Under the pieces are notes generated by a model. It worked only from the letters and a program-made list of their open reading frames with translations, was not told the DNA's origin and ran no database searches. This document shows, piece after piece, positions 14,914 to 22,192 of a stretch of DNA of 64,000 nt. The stretch's first letter is position 1; every line of letters begins with the position of its first letter. The DNA comes from Herbiconiux gentiana. Its GTDB lineage: Bacteria; Actinomycetota; Actinomycetes; Actinomycetales; Microbacteriaceae. Position numbers and translations under genes: made by a program. The stretch spans positions 648,507 through 712,506 of the forward strand of contig NZ_JANTEZ010000002.1 of NCBI RefSeq assembly GCF_024978135.1. The letters are read 5' to 3'.

Positions 14914-15498
14914 CTAGAGATCCACGTGCACGACCGACGCGACATCAGCCAACCGCCGCATCGCGTCGCCGGCCTGCTCCTCTCCGGCGAGGGTCGCAGC
15001 GATGAGTCCGAGAACGAGGTCGGCAGCCCAGAGCATGGGCTCGGAGTGGGGCTGCCGGTGTTCGAACCGGAGCGATGGAGTGATCAGCCCACGGCGTCGA
15101 AGGCGGTCGACGGTGCGATCGTCCTTCAGCATCAGGCTGGTGGTGCGGGCTTCGAGGTGCGCCAGTGAGACTCCGCGTCGCTGGAGCTCCCATGCGAGGC
15201 GCTCGAGGCAGACGGACCGGGCGCGCTCCTGCTTGCGGTGGTCCATCGGCGAGGCGATGACGATGAGGATCTCTGCGTCGAAGTGGGCGACCGCGTCGAG
15301 GGCGCGGCGGCGGTGGCGGGCGTCGAGTTCGCGCCAGTGGAGCTTGACGCCCGAGGTGCGGAGGCGTGCGAGGGCGGCGCGGTAGGGGTCGCACCGGCCG
15401 GGGTCGGCGAGGAGGCCGCCGAGGAGGTACGAGGGGCGGGGGACGCCGACGGTTCGCATGCTCTCGTCGATCCAGGCGTGGAGGATCGGGGCGGGCAT
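14914..15498 (-). CDS. DUF3800 domain protein
   Basis: The 194-aa product belongs to the DUF3800 family, proteins of unknown function with a predicted RNase H-like core. The N-terminal strand carries the family's acidic motif (ILHAWIDES, residues 4-12). The middle has KLHWREL and IVIASPMDHRKQERARSVCLERLAWEL, and near the end comes PMLWAADLVLGLI, the family's conserved acidic C-terminal helix. It is on the short side for the family (usually 200-280 aa) but shows all three blocks, so it looks intact. The ATG at 15498 precedes the first conserved strand directly. Downstream on the opposite strand is a promoter plus hairpin. Upstream are two DnaA-box-like sites in a 43-bp tandem repeat. Nuclease activity is a hypothesis only. 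Confidence 0.78.
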   Translation of the reverse strand: MPAPILHAWIDESMRTVGVPRPSYLLGGLLADPGRCDPYRAALARLRTSGVKLHWRELDARHRRRALDAVAHFDAEILIVIASPMDHRKQERARSVCLERLAWELQRRGVSLAHLEARTTSLMLKDDRTVDRLRRRGLITPSLRFEHRQPHSEPMLWAADLVLGLIAATLAGEEQAGDAMRRLADVASVVHVDL

Positions 15499-15538
15499 CC
15501 GGAGATCGTGGCAACACCGCGGGGTGCGTGGCGTGGCG

Positions 15539-15624
15539 CGGGCCGATCTGTGGATAAGTGGCCCAGGGCGCGAGGACGCCCCGGGCCGATCTGTGGATAA
15601 GTAGCTCAGGGAGTGAGGATGCCG
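15539..15624. repeat. 43-bp tandem repeat with two DnaA-box-like 9-mers
   Basis: Units 15539-15581 and 15582-15624 are identical over their first 21 bases and about 85 percent identical overall. Each contains TGTGGATAA on the plus strand (15549-15557 and 15592-15600), i.e. TTATCCACA, the DnaA-box consensus, on the minus strand. The second unit contains the stop codon of the 63-aa gene, so the repeat looks like a duplication of that gene's 3' end into the promoter region of the DUF3800 gene. Confidence 0.8.
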
Positions 15625-15797
15625 AGGGCCAGCGCGAGGGTGGCGAGGGAGACGCCGGCCAGGGCGACGGCGGTGGTGGCGAGCACCCGCGTGCGCGCCG
15701 GCGTGGCGGGGGCGAGTGCGGGTGCGACGGCGAAGGTGGTGGCCGCCGCATCCGCATGAGTGGATCGAGAGGCAGGGGCGGTGAGCAGGGCGGTCAT
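15606..15797 (-). CDS. Small (63-aa) membrane protein, unknown
   Basis: No family recognised. The ATG at 15797 is preceded by a strong Shine-Dalgarno sequence (GGAAGGA, eight bases away), which supports translation. The first 36 residues are hydrophilic and Ala/Thr-rich. Residues 39-60 (TTAVALAGVSLATLALALGIL) form one membrane helix, and only two residues follow. It could be a single-pass protein with the N-terminus inside. It lies upstream of the DUF3800 gene on the same strand, 108 bp from that gene's start, and its 3' end is duplicated in between. Confidence 0.6.
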   Translation of the reverse strand: MTALLTAPASRSTHADAAATTFAVAPALAPATPARTRVLATTAVALAGVSLATLALALGILTP

Positions 15798-15922
15798 GAA
15801 AAGTCCTTCCGTGGGCGTGACTCCAGACTCCCGCGCCGAGGCGGCGGGCGGATCGTCCCGCGGGACCGCCCCGGCGGTACCCCGGTGCCACGTCGTCAGT
15901 GCGCCTCGACGGTGCCGTGTAG

Positions 15923-16663
15923 TCAGCGGCGCCCGAACAGCCCCCGCCCCCGCCGCGCCCGGCGGTAGAACGGCGTCACACCGTGCAGCAGGTGCCGCGC
16001 CCCAGGCGGCGAGTACAGCACGTCGACCGGCGCCGCCGCCGAGAACGTCGCGAGCGCACGCGCGAGCGGAGCACCCAGCGACGACCGCAGCGACTCCGGC
16101 CCCACGATGACGAGCAGGTAGCTCGCGTCGTTAGGCGGCGTGACCGTCCACCCGAGCACCGCCTCCGAGACGTCCGGATGCCCGGCGAACAGCTCGGCGA
16201 GCGCCGCCGTCATGCCGGGCGGCACCTGCGCCGGCTCCCCCACCATCACCCGCTCGCCCGCGGCGGCCACCCGCGGCGTCAGCGCCGCCTCCCCGTCGAG
16301 CAGCTGCCCGATCTCGCCCGGCAGGAACTCCTTGCCGTACGGCGAGTGCGGATTCAGCACGAGCGTCGCCCCGCGGGTCATCTCCCACAGCGCCCGGCAC
16401 GGCATCGCCAGGAATGACCGCTCGAACCCCGGCACGGCCTCGAGCGTCTCGCGCAACCGACCCTCCGAGGTGTAGAACGGCTGCACCGAACGCCCGTCGG
16501 CCCCGAGCAGATCGGCGAGCTGCACGGTGCGATCTCCGGATGCCCGTCCCGGCACGATCACCGTGCTCCGCAGCAGCGCCTCCACGAATGCCGGCGCGGC
16601 GGCCCGGTCGGTCGCGGCGGACTGGAGCAGCTGCTCGAGCCGAGGGTCCACGTCATCGCTCAT
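15923..16663 (-). CDS. SseB family protein
   Basis: The 246-aa cytosolic protein resembles SseB ('enhanced serine sensitivity'), which has an N-terminal SseB domain and a C-terminal SseB_C domain. Visible: LEQLLQSAATDRAAAPAFVEALLRSTVIVPG at the start, LAMPCRALWEMTRGATLVLNPHSPYGKEFLPGEIGQLLDG in the middle (the characteristic 'NP.s..g.e..p.ei..l' stretch), and a C-terminal part with VGEPAQVPPGMTAALAELF and SYLLVIVGPE. The basic tail YRRARRGRGLFGRR is distinctive. Function of the family is poorly understood. It is divergent from the DtxR-family gene with only 46 bp between starts. Confidence 0.82.
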   Translation of the reverse strand: MSDDVDPRLEQLLQSAATDRAAAPAFVEALLRSTVIVPGRASGDRTVQLADLLGADGRSVQPFYTSEGRLRETLEAVPGFERSFLAMPCRALWEMTRGATLVLNPHSPYGKEFLPGEIGQLLDGEAALTPRVAAAGERVMVGEPAQVPPGMTAALAELFAGHPDVSEAVLGWTVTPPNDASYLLVIVGPESLRSSLGAPLARALATFSAAAPVDVLYSPPGARHLLHGVTPFYRRARRGRGLFGRR

Positions 16664-16709
16664 CCCCCGAGCGTAGCGGCGCGCATCCGCTCGCTAGGCT
16701 GGTCGGATC

Positions 16710-17378
16710 ATGAGCCAGGACACGGCCACCGAGAACTACCTCAAGGCCATCTACGCCCACACCGAGTGGCAGCCCGTGCCCATCAGCCCCTCGGTGCTGG
16801 CGGGGCGGCTCGGGGTGGCGCCGTCGTCGGTGACCGAGATGGTGAAGAAGCTGGCGGCGGGCGGGATGCTCACCCACGTGCCCTACGGACCGCTCACCCT
16901 CACGGCCGAGGGCCGGTTGCGCGCGATGGGTGTGGTGCGGCGGCACCGTCTGATCGAGACCTGGCTGGTGCGCGAGATGGGCTTCGGCTGGGACGAGGTG
17001 CACGACGAGGCCGAGGTGCTCGAGCACGCGATCAGCGAGCGGCTGCTCGACGCGATCGACGAGCGGCTCGGGCATCCGGCGCAGGATCCGCACGGCGACC
17101 CCATCCCCACGGCGGCCGGCACCGTGCCGAGCTTCGACGCGCTCCTGCTCGCCCAGGCGCCGGCGGGGCACGAGGGGCGCGTGGTGCGCATCAGCGACCG
17201 CGACCCCGAGCTGCTGCGCACGCTGGCGGCCGAGGGCATCGGGCCGGGCACGGCGGTGCGGGTGACGACGGGGCCGACGGTCACCCTGCACCAGCTCGAG
17301 AGCGAGAGCGACGCGACGGCGTCGGCCGGAACCGAGATCCCGACCGACGCGCTCGACGCGATCTGGCTGACCCCCTAG
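16710..17378 (+). CDS. mntR: DtxR/MntR family metal-dependent repressor
   Basis: The 222-aa regulator has an N-terminal winged HTH (TENYLKAIYAHTEW..., ISPSVLAGRLGVAPSSVTEMVKKLAAGGMLTHVPYGPLTLT), a dimerisation and metal-binding region with the Cys-free ligand set typical of manganese-type members (RRHRLIETWLVREMGFGWDEVHDEAEVLEHAIS, where the E..H..A.....H pattern recurs), and an FeoA/SH3-like C-terminal domain (GRVVRISDRDPELLRTLAAEGI...). It probably represses uptake genes when Mn2+ or Fe2+ is replete. The palindrome on the mntH start at 7545 is a fitting target within the same window. Whether it is the manganese or the iron type is inference. It ends with a 4-bp tail-to-tail overlap with the flavin reductase gene. 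Confidence 0.87.
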   Translation: MSQDTATENYLKAIYAHTEWQPVPISPSVLAGRLGVAPSSVTEMVKKLAAGGMLTHVPYGPLTLTAEGRLRAMGVVRRHRLIETWLVREMGFGWDEVHDEAEVLEHAISERLLDAIDERLGHPAQDPHGDPIPTAAGTVPSFDALLLAQAPAGHEGRVVRISDRDPELLRTLAAEGIGPGTAVRVTTGPTVTLHQLESESDATASAGTEIPTDALDAIWLTP

Positions 17379-17896
17379 CCCTCCACCTCCCGCAAGTGCC
17401 GATACTTCCCCTTGAAGTACAGCAGCGGGTCGTGCTTGTGCCACGACGCCGGGCTCATCTCGTTCACCCGCCCGATCACGATGAGGTGGTCACCGGCCTC
17501 GTGCTCGGCCCAGATGTCGCAGTCGAGCCACATCAGGGTGTCGGCGATCACGGGGTTGCCCGCCGCGGTGGGCGACCAGTCGATGCCCGCCCACTTGTCG
17601 GTGCCCGAGCGCGCGAACTGGTTCGACACGGTGTGCTGGTGGTGCGAGAGCACGTTCACCGAGAACCGTCCGGTCGAGCGGATGCGCGGGTAGGTCGTCG
17701 AGGTCGTCATCACGCTGAACGACACCAGCGGCGGCTCGGTCGAGACCGAGTAGAACGACTGGCAGGTGAAGCCGACGGGGGCGCCGTCCTCGATGCCGCC
17801 GATGATGGTGATGCCCGAGGCGTAGTGCCCGAGCGTGTCGCGGAACACCCGCGGATCGATGGGTGTCCCGTGGGCGATGTCCGGTGCGATTGTCAT
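17375..17896 (-). CDS. Flavin reductase (DIM6/NtaB family)
   Basis: Small flavoprotein that reduces free FMN or FAD with NAD(P)H for a partner monooxygenase. The 173-aa protein shows the family pattern FRDTLGHYASGITIIGG, VGFTCQSFYSVSTEPPLVSFSV and FSVNVLSHHQ..VSNQFA, followed by LIVIGRVNEM and PLLYFKGKYRHL. The ATG at 17896 was preferred to the longer frame start at 17920 because AAGGAGA sits just upstream of it. It is downstream of an SsuE-like reductase gene on the same strand (16-bp gap). The flavin-dependent monooxygenases at 22193 and 23546 are obvious candidate users of the reduced flavin. Confidence 0.9.
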   Translation of the reverse strand: MTIAPDIAHGTPIDPRVFRDTLGHYASGITIIGGIEDGAPVGFTCQSFYSVSTEPPLVSFSVMTTSTTYPRIRSTGRFSVNVLSHHQHTVSNQFARSGTDKWAGIDWSPTAAGNPVIADTLMWLDCDIWAEHEAGDHLIVIGRVNEMSPASWHKHDPLLYFKGKYRHLREVEG

Positions 17897-17912
17897 GTCC
17901 GTCTCCTTGCGG

Positions 17913-18455
17913 TCACGCAACCGGTGCGGAGGGAGAAGCGGTGGCGTCCGCCACGCGGGCCAGCCGCGCGAGGTTCCGGGCGTACTCCGCTGCGGCCTGG
18001 GTGACGATCTCGTCGAGATGGTCCATCTGGCCGGCCACGAAGTAGAGCCCCCGCCCGGGAACGACCGCGCCGAGCTCGACGAGCAGCGGTGCGAGGTTCA
18101 CGGTCGGGCCCATGGCGTGGGTGAGGTCGCCCCCGGTGTGCACCGGGATCGCCGTCACCCCCGCGAGCCCGTTCGCGGGATAGCGGTCGAGGAACGCCTT
18201 GAGGAGCCCCGTGTACGTCGCCTTGTAGGTGGGCGACGCGAACACGGCCAGGTCGCTCGAGGCGACCCGCTCGTTCAGGGCGGCCATCACGTCGGAGGGC
18301 CACGCGAAGATCTCCGCCGTGTGATCGGCGAGGTCGATGATCTCGAGCTCGTACGATCCGGGAGCGAGCAGCTTCTCGACCAGGGTCTCGGCGACCCTGA
18401 GCGTGCGCGACTTCGGCTTGGGGTTGCCGACGACGATCGTGACCTTCAGTGCCAT
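17913..18455 (-). CDS. NADPH-dependent FMN reductase (SsuE-like)
   Basis: The 180-aa flavodoxin-like protein starts with the phosphate-binding strand-loop KVTIVVGNPKPKSRTLRVAETL and contains SSDLAVFASPTYKATYTGLLKAFLDRYP, the standard FMN-reductase region, then IPVHTGGDLTHAMGPTVNLAPLLVELGA. In SsuE/MsuE systems such enzymes feed FMNH2 to alkanesulfonate-type monooxygenases. It heads a two-gene minus-strand unit with the NtaB-type reductase. It is divergent from the solute-binding lipoprotein gene across a 400-bp region. Having two unrelated flavin reductases side by side suggests service to more than one monooxygenase. Confidence 0.88.
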   Translation of the reverse strand: MALKVTIVVGNPKPKSRTLRVAETLVEKLLAPGSYELEIIDLADHTAEIFAWPSDVMAALNERVASSDLAVFASPTYKATYTGLLKAFLDRYPANGLAGVTAIPVHTGGDLTHAMGPTVNLAPLLVELGAVVPGRGLYFVAGQMDHLDEIVTQAAAEYARNLARLARVADATASPSAPVA

Positions 18456-18857
18456 TGCTTCTCACTTCATACCGATTGACAGGAAATGAGAGGGCGGCGC
18501 AGCGAGCCGAAGCGCGAGGCGTCCACCTCTCCCAACACTCCACCGAGGTCTTGTGGCTCGGTGGGCCCGCAACGGCTTACGTTGCCCTTCCAGTATCGGC
18601 ACCCGACGTTTCGGGCGTATTTCGCCAGTCACAATCCGTCAGAGAGCGGATGCGCATCCGCTCGTCAGGCCGACGCCGCCGGTGGCGCAGCCGCTCTCCC
18701 GCCGCGCGTTCTGGCGCGGAGGAAGTGGCGCAACCGATCCTTCGCGGTGCCGAAACACCGGTGCAACGACGGCAGGACAGACTGACTCCGCTCGCACCAC
18801 CTGCACCATTCCCGCGCATCCGCCCCGCCGGAGCGCCCTTCGACAGATGGAGACGCC
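18456..18857. other. 402-bp divergent intergenic region with paired hairpins and a perfect palindrome
   Basis: This lies between the SsuE-like gene (minus) and the binding-protein gene (plus). It holds two adjacent hairpins. CCACCGAG/CTCGGTGG spans 18540-18564 and GCAACG/CGTTGC spans 18569-18585. A perfect 20-bp palindrome, GAGCGGATGCGCATCCGCTC, lies at 18644-18663. There is also a TTGACA hexamer at 18476-18481 without a clear -10. No credible protein gene is seen. It probably carries the promoters and leaders of both operons; a structured leader (riboswitch or attenuator) is possible but I could not match it to a known class. Confidence 0.6.
18644..18663. promoter_or_regulatory. Perfect 20-bp palindrome in the divergent region
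   Basis: GAGCGGATGC and its exact complement abut without spacer. The palindrome consists of two head-to-head copies of the over-represented CGGATGC word plus flanks. It could be an operator for the divergent catabolic operons. Confidence 0.45.
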
Positions 18858-20039
18858 ATGCCCCGATCCGTTCCCCGCCTCGCCTCAGCCCTCGGTCTCA
18901 TGGCCGTCGGAGCGCTGGCGCTCAGCGCCTGCAGCTCCGGCAGTTCGGCCGAGGAGTCCGGCGGCTCCACCGCCCCGGCCGCCGCCGTCGGCGACGTCGA
19001 CCTCTCGGGCGTCTGCCCCGCCACCGTCGTCATCCAGACCGGGTGGAACCCCGAGGCCGAGCACGGTCACCTCTACGAGCTGCTCGGGCCCGACCCGGTG
19101 ATCGATGCGACCGCCAAGTCGGTCTCGGGCCCGCTCTACTCCGGCGGCGAGTACACCGGCGTCGACGTTCAGATCCGCGCCGGCGGCCCGGCGACCGGTT
19201 TCCAGCCCGTGTCGAGCCTGATGTACACCGATCCCGACATCCTGCTCGGCTACGTCTCCACCGACGAGTCGATCGCGCAGTCGGCCGAGATGCCCACCAC
19301 GGCCGTGTTCGCCTCGCACGACATCAGCCCCCTGATGATCATGTGGGACCCGGAGACCTACCCCGACGTGAAGACCGTGCCCGAGCTGGTGGAGTCGGGA
19401 GCGATCATCCGCTACTTCGCCGACACCGCGTACATGCAGTACCTGACCTCGGCCGGTGTCATCCCGGCCGGGCAGACCGACGCCTCCTACGACGGCACCC
19501 CGGCCAACTTCGTGGCCGCCGACGGCAAGGACGCGCAGCAGGGCTACGCTTCGGCAGAGCCGTACATCTACGAGAACGAGGTGGAGAACTGGATGAAGCC
19601 CGTCGCCTACCAGCTCATCGACGACCTCGGCTTCCGCCCCTACCAGGACCCGGTGGTCGTTCGCTCGGCCGACGTCGCCGATCAGGCCGACTGCCTGAAG
19701 GCCATCGTGCCGGTGCTGCAGCAGGCGGAGGTCGACTACTTCGCCGACCCCGCTGAGGCGAACTCGCTCATCCTCGACCTGGCCGAGCAGTACGACACCG
19801 GCTGGGTGTACTCCCAGGGCGTCGCCGACTACGCGGTGAAGACCATGATCGAGGACGGCATCTCGGGCAACGGCGACAACGATACCCTCGGCGACTTCGA
19901 CGAGGCGCGCGTGCAGGACCTGATGAACAAGGTGATCCCCGTCTACACCGAGCAGGGCGTGACCCCGGCCGACGGCCTCACCCCCGGCGACCTCGTGACG
20001 AACGAGTTCATCGACACGACGATCGGGATGACCGACTGA
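18858..20039 (+). CDS. Solute-binding lipoprotein (ABC type, orphan)
   Basis: The 393-aa exported lipoprotein has a signal peptide ending in the lipobox LSAC (Cys about 24) and a Ser/Gly/Ala linker. The periplasmic-binding fold follows (ATVVIQTGWNPEAEHGHLYELLG..., GPATGFQPVSSLMYTDPDILLGYVSTDES, ...DVKTVPELVESGAIIRYF). The layout resembles NMT1/THI5- and TauA/SsuA-like binding proteins, which accept aromatic or sulfonated ligands. No ABC permease or ATPase gene is next to it; the following gene is an MFS transporter. Either the matching ABC subunits lie elsewhere or the lipoprotein works with the MFS carrier. The ATG at 18858 sits at the start of the signal peptide. Confidence 0.83.
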   Translation: MPRSVPRLASALGLMAVGALALSACSSGSSAEESGGSTAPAAAVGDVDLSGVCPATVVIQTGWNPEAEHGHLYELLGPDPVIDATAKSVSGPLYSGGEYTGVDVQIRAGGPATGFQPVSSLMYTDPDILLGYVSTDESIAQSAEMPTTAVFASHDISPLMIMWDPETYPDVKTVPELVESGAIIRYFADTAYMQYLTSAGVIPAGQTDASYDGTPANFVAADGKDAQQGYASAEPYIYENEVENWMKPVAYQLIDDLGFRPYQDPVVVRSADVADQADCLKAIVPVLQQAEVDYFADPAEANSLILDLAEQYDTGWVYSQGVADYAVKTMIEDGISGNGDNDTLGDFDEARVQDLMNKVIPVYTEQGVTPADGLTPGDLVTNEFIDTTIGMTD

Positions 20040-20080
20040 CCGAGCGCACTCCCGGCCCCCTCGCGGGGCGCCCGCTGGGC

Positions 20081-21295
20081 ATGAACGCGCAGGCGATCCT
20101 CGTCTGCGCGTTCATCGCGTCGGCGCAGATGACCTGGGGCGTCATCGTGCCGGCCCTGCCCCTGCTGGTCGAGCGCTTCGGCATCGGCACCGGCAGCATC
20201 GGCCTCCTGCTCGCGGCGTTCGCGATCGGGCGCGTGATCGCGAACGTCCCCGCCGGTCTCGCTCTGCGGCGCGTCCCGCCCCGGCGCTTCCTGCAGATCG
20301 TGTCGGTTCTGCTGGCGGTGGTCACGGCGGTGACGGGGCTGCTGCCGAGCGAGCCGCTGCTCCTCGCCGCCCGGCTGGTGGCGGGGGTGCTCGGCGGCGC
20401 CGCCGTGACGATCGGCTTCTCGGTGCTCGTGGCGGGCGCCCCGGCCGACCGCCGTGGCCGCACCATGTCGACGGCCACCGTGGTGATGATGAGCGGGTCC
20501 GCCGTCGGCGCCCTCGTGGGCGGCGTCGCGGTCACGGTGCTCGGGGTGGCCGGCGCGTTCGCCGTGGCGGTCGTGCCCCTCGTCGCCTGTCTGCTCGTCG
20601 ACCTGGTGCGGCCGGCGGCCGGGTACTGGGCGGCGTTCAGTCCGTCGGCCGAGGCGGGGGCGACCAAGGCGGGGGCGGCGACGGATGCCCGATCCGCACC
20701 CTCGGGCACACCTCGCCCTCGCCCCGCCGGCACCGGTGGGCTCGTGGTGGGCCTGATCGCCATTTCGTTCGCCACCTACCTGGCCCGGTTCGCCGGCGAG
20801 CAGGGCCTGATCCCGGTGCTCGCCTACGATTCGGGCGGGCTCACTCCCCTCACCCTCGGTGTCGCCATGGCCGTGGGCACCGTGGTCAGCATCGCCGCCC
20901 TGCCGCTGGTCGGGCACGTCGTGGACCGCGGCGCGCGCCTGGCTGTGCTGCTGCCCTCGGCGCTCGTCGGCGCCGGCGCCCTGCTGCTGTTCCCGATCGC
21001 CACCGAGCCGCTCGCCTTCGGTGCCGCGATCGTCGTGTACTACGTCTCCACCAGCATCGCCGGGGTGGTGCCGAACGTGCTCACGAGCGAGCGGTTCGAG
21101 CCCGCGGCGGCGGGAGCCGTGGTCGGGTTCACCCGAACGGCCGGTGACATCGGCTCGGCGGTGGGCCCGCTCGCGGTGTTCGCGCTCGCCGACGCGGCGG
21201 GCGCGGAGGCGGCGGTGGCGGTGATCGCGGCCGTGCTCGTCGTGGCGCTGGTGCTGCTGGCCCCGGCGGTGGCGCGCCGCCCGGCCGCGCCGTAG
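20081..21295 (+). CDS. MFS transporter
   Basis: The 404-aa major facilitator protein has about 12 membrane segments in two halves of six, joined by a hydrophilic loop (about residues 185-215). The loop-2/3 motif of the family is seen as AFAIGRVIANVPAGLALRRVPPRRFLQ. Motif features in helix 5 include GAPADRRGRTMSTATVVMMSGSAVGALVGG. It follows the solute-binding lipoprotein by 41 bp on the same strand, so both are probably expressed together. The substrate is likely the compound metabolised by the nearby flavin monooxygenases, by context only. It is convergent with the GntR gene. Confidence 0.88.
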   Translation: MNAQAILVCAFIASAQMTWGVIVPALPLLVERFGIGTGSIGLLLAAFAIGRVIANVPAGLALRRVPPRRFLQIVSVLLAVVTAVTGLLPSEPLLLAARLVAGVLGGAAVTIGFSVLVAGAPADRRGRTMSTATVVMMSGSAVGALVGGVAVTVLGVAGAFAVAVVPLVACLLVDLVRPAAGYWAAFSPSAEAGATKAGAATDARSAPSGTPRPRPAGTGGLVVGLIAISFATYLARFAGEQGLIPVLAYDSGGLTPLTLGVAMAVGTVVSIAALPLVGHVVDRGARLAVLLPSALVGAGALLLFPIATEPLAFGAAIVVYYVSTSIAGVVPNVLTSERFEPAAAGAVVGFTRTAGDIGSAVGPLAVFALADAAGAEAAVAVIAAVLVVALVLLAPAVARRPAAP

Positions 21296-21349
21296 GCCGA
21301 CCGCGCCCGCCGCCAGCGCCGCAGCGCGACCGCGCCGAAGCCCCGGCCC

Positions 21350-22180
21350 CTAAAGATCCGTCCGCGACGGCTCCAGCGCGATCCGCACCTGATCGGAGCG
21401 CTGGCGCCCGTGGTAGATCATCACCACGGTGCCGCCCGGCTCCCGCACGGTCGTCTCAATGAACAGCAGGGGTGTGCCCACCTCGGTCGACAGCAGCTCC
21501 GCCGCCGAGAGGTCGGCCGAGATCGCGCTGATCTGCCGGTCGGCCGTCAGGCGCTCGTGCCCGAATCGGCTCTCGATGATCTCGAAGACGTCGTCGTTCG
21601 CGTCGGCCCGCCCGAACTCGTCGCCCGGCCGCAGCGGCAGGTAGTAGGTGCGCAGCGAACCGGGGCGCCCCTGGTAGAGGATGACCCGCTCGAACACGGC
21701 CATCCGGTCGACCGTGTCGTCGAACAGCGCCGCCATCGGGGTCGGCACCGCGGTGGTCTCGCGCCAGCCGATCAGCACGTAGTCGTGGTCGACGGGCGCC
21801 GGGACGATCTTCAGCTGATCGAGCAGCCGGTCGGTGCGCCAGGTCAGCGGCCGCGGATGCGCGTACGTCCCCTGCCCGGCGGTGCGGCCGATGGTGTTCT
21901 CCTGCACGAGCATCTGCATCGCGATGCGGGCGGTGTTCCTGGTGCAGGAGAACTCGCGCGCGATCTCCTCGTCGCTCGGCAGCCGCTCCCCGTCGGTGGC
22001 GCCCGAGAGCACGAACGCCGAGACGAGGTCGCGCAGCCGCCGCGCCTCGTCCTGCCGGCGGTGCTGGCCGAGGTCGAGGATCTTGTCCTCGGTGAAGCTG
22101 CGCCGGCGCGGCGGCCCGGAGGCGCGGCCGAGGCCGGCCGGTGTGCGCCCGGCGGGCTCGATCGGGTTCTCGGGACTCAC
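21350..22180 (-). CDS. GntR family regulator with UTRA domain
   Basis: The 276-aa regulator of the HutC subfamily has the N-terminal wHTH (residues 40-105: LRDLVSAFVLSGATDGERLPSDEEIAREFSCTRNTARIAMQMLVQENTIGRTAGQGTYAH). A C-terminal UTRA ligand-binding domain ends with the typical LLFIETTVREPGGTVVMIYHGRQRSDQVRIAL. The GTG start at 22180 is 12 bp from the stop of the NtaA-like gene, so it is the last gene of the four-gene minus-strand operon starting at the asparaginase-like gene. It is the natural candidate for substrate-responsive control of that operon, together with the divergent AraC gene at its other end. Confidence 0.92.
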   Translation of the reverse strand: MSPENPIEPAGRTPAGLGRASGPPRRRSFTEDKILDLGQHRRQDEARRLRDLVSAFVLSGATDGERLPSDEEIAREFSCTRNTARIAMQMLVQENTIGRTAGQGTYAHPRPLTWRTDRLLDQLKIVPAPVDHDYVLIGWRETTAVPTPMAALFDDTVDRMAVFERVILYQGRPGSLRTYYLPLRPGDEFGRADANDDVFEIIESRFGHERLTADRQISAISADLSAAELLSTEVGTPLLFIETTVREPGGTVVMIYHGRQRSDQVRIALEPSRTDL

Positions 22181-22192
22181 GGTCTCAGACTC

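Noticed and set aside
15539..15624. DnaA-box-like repeats as a replication origin
   Set aside because: Only two 9-mers, in a tandem repeat, without dnaA, dnaN or an AT-rich unwinding region. Kept as a possible regulatory feature only.
18540..18585. A SAM-IV or other known riboswitch
   Set aside because: Adjacent genes would fit sulfur control, but the conserved core expected of the known SAM classes was not recognised in the two simple hairpins.
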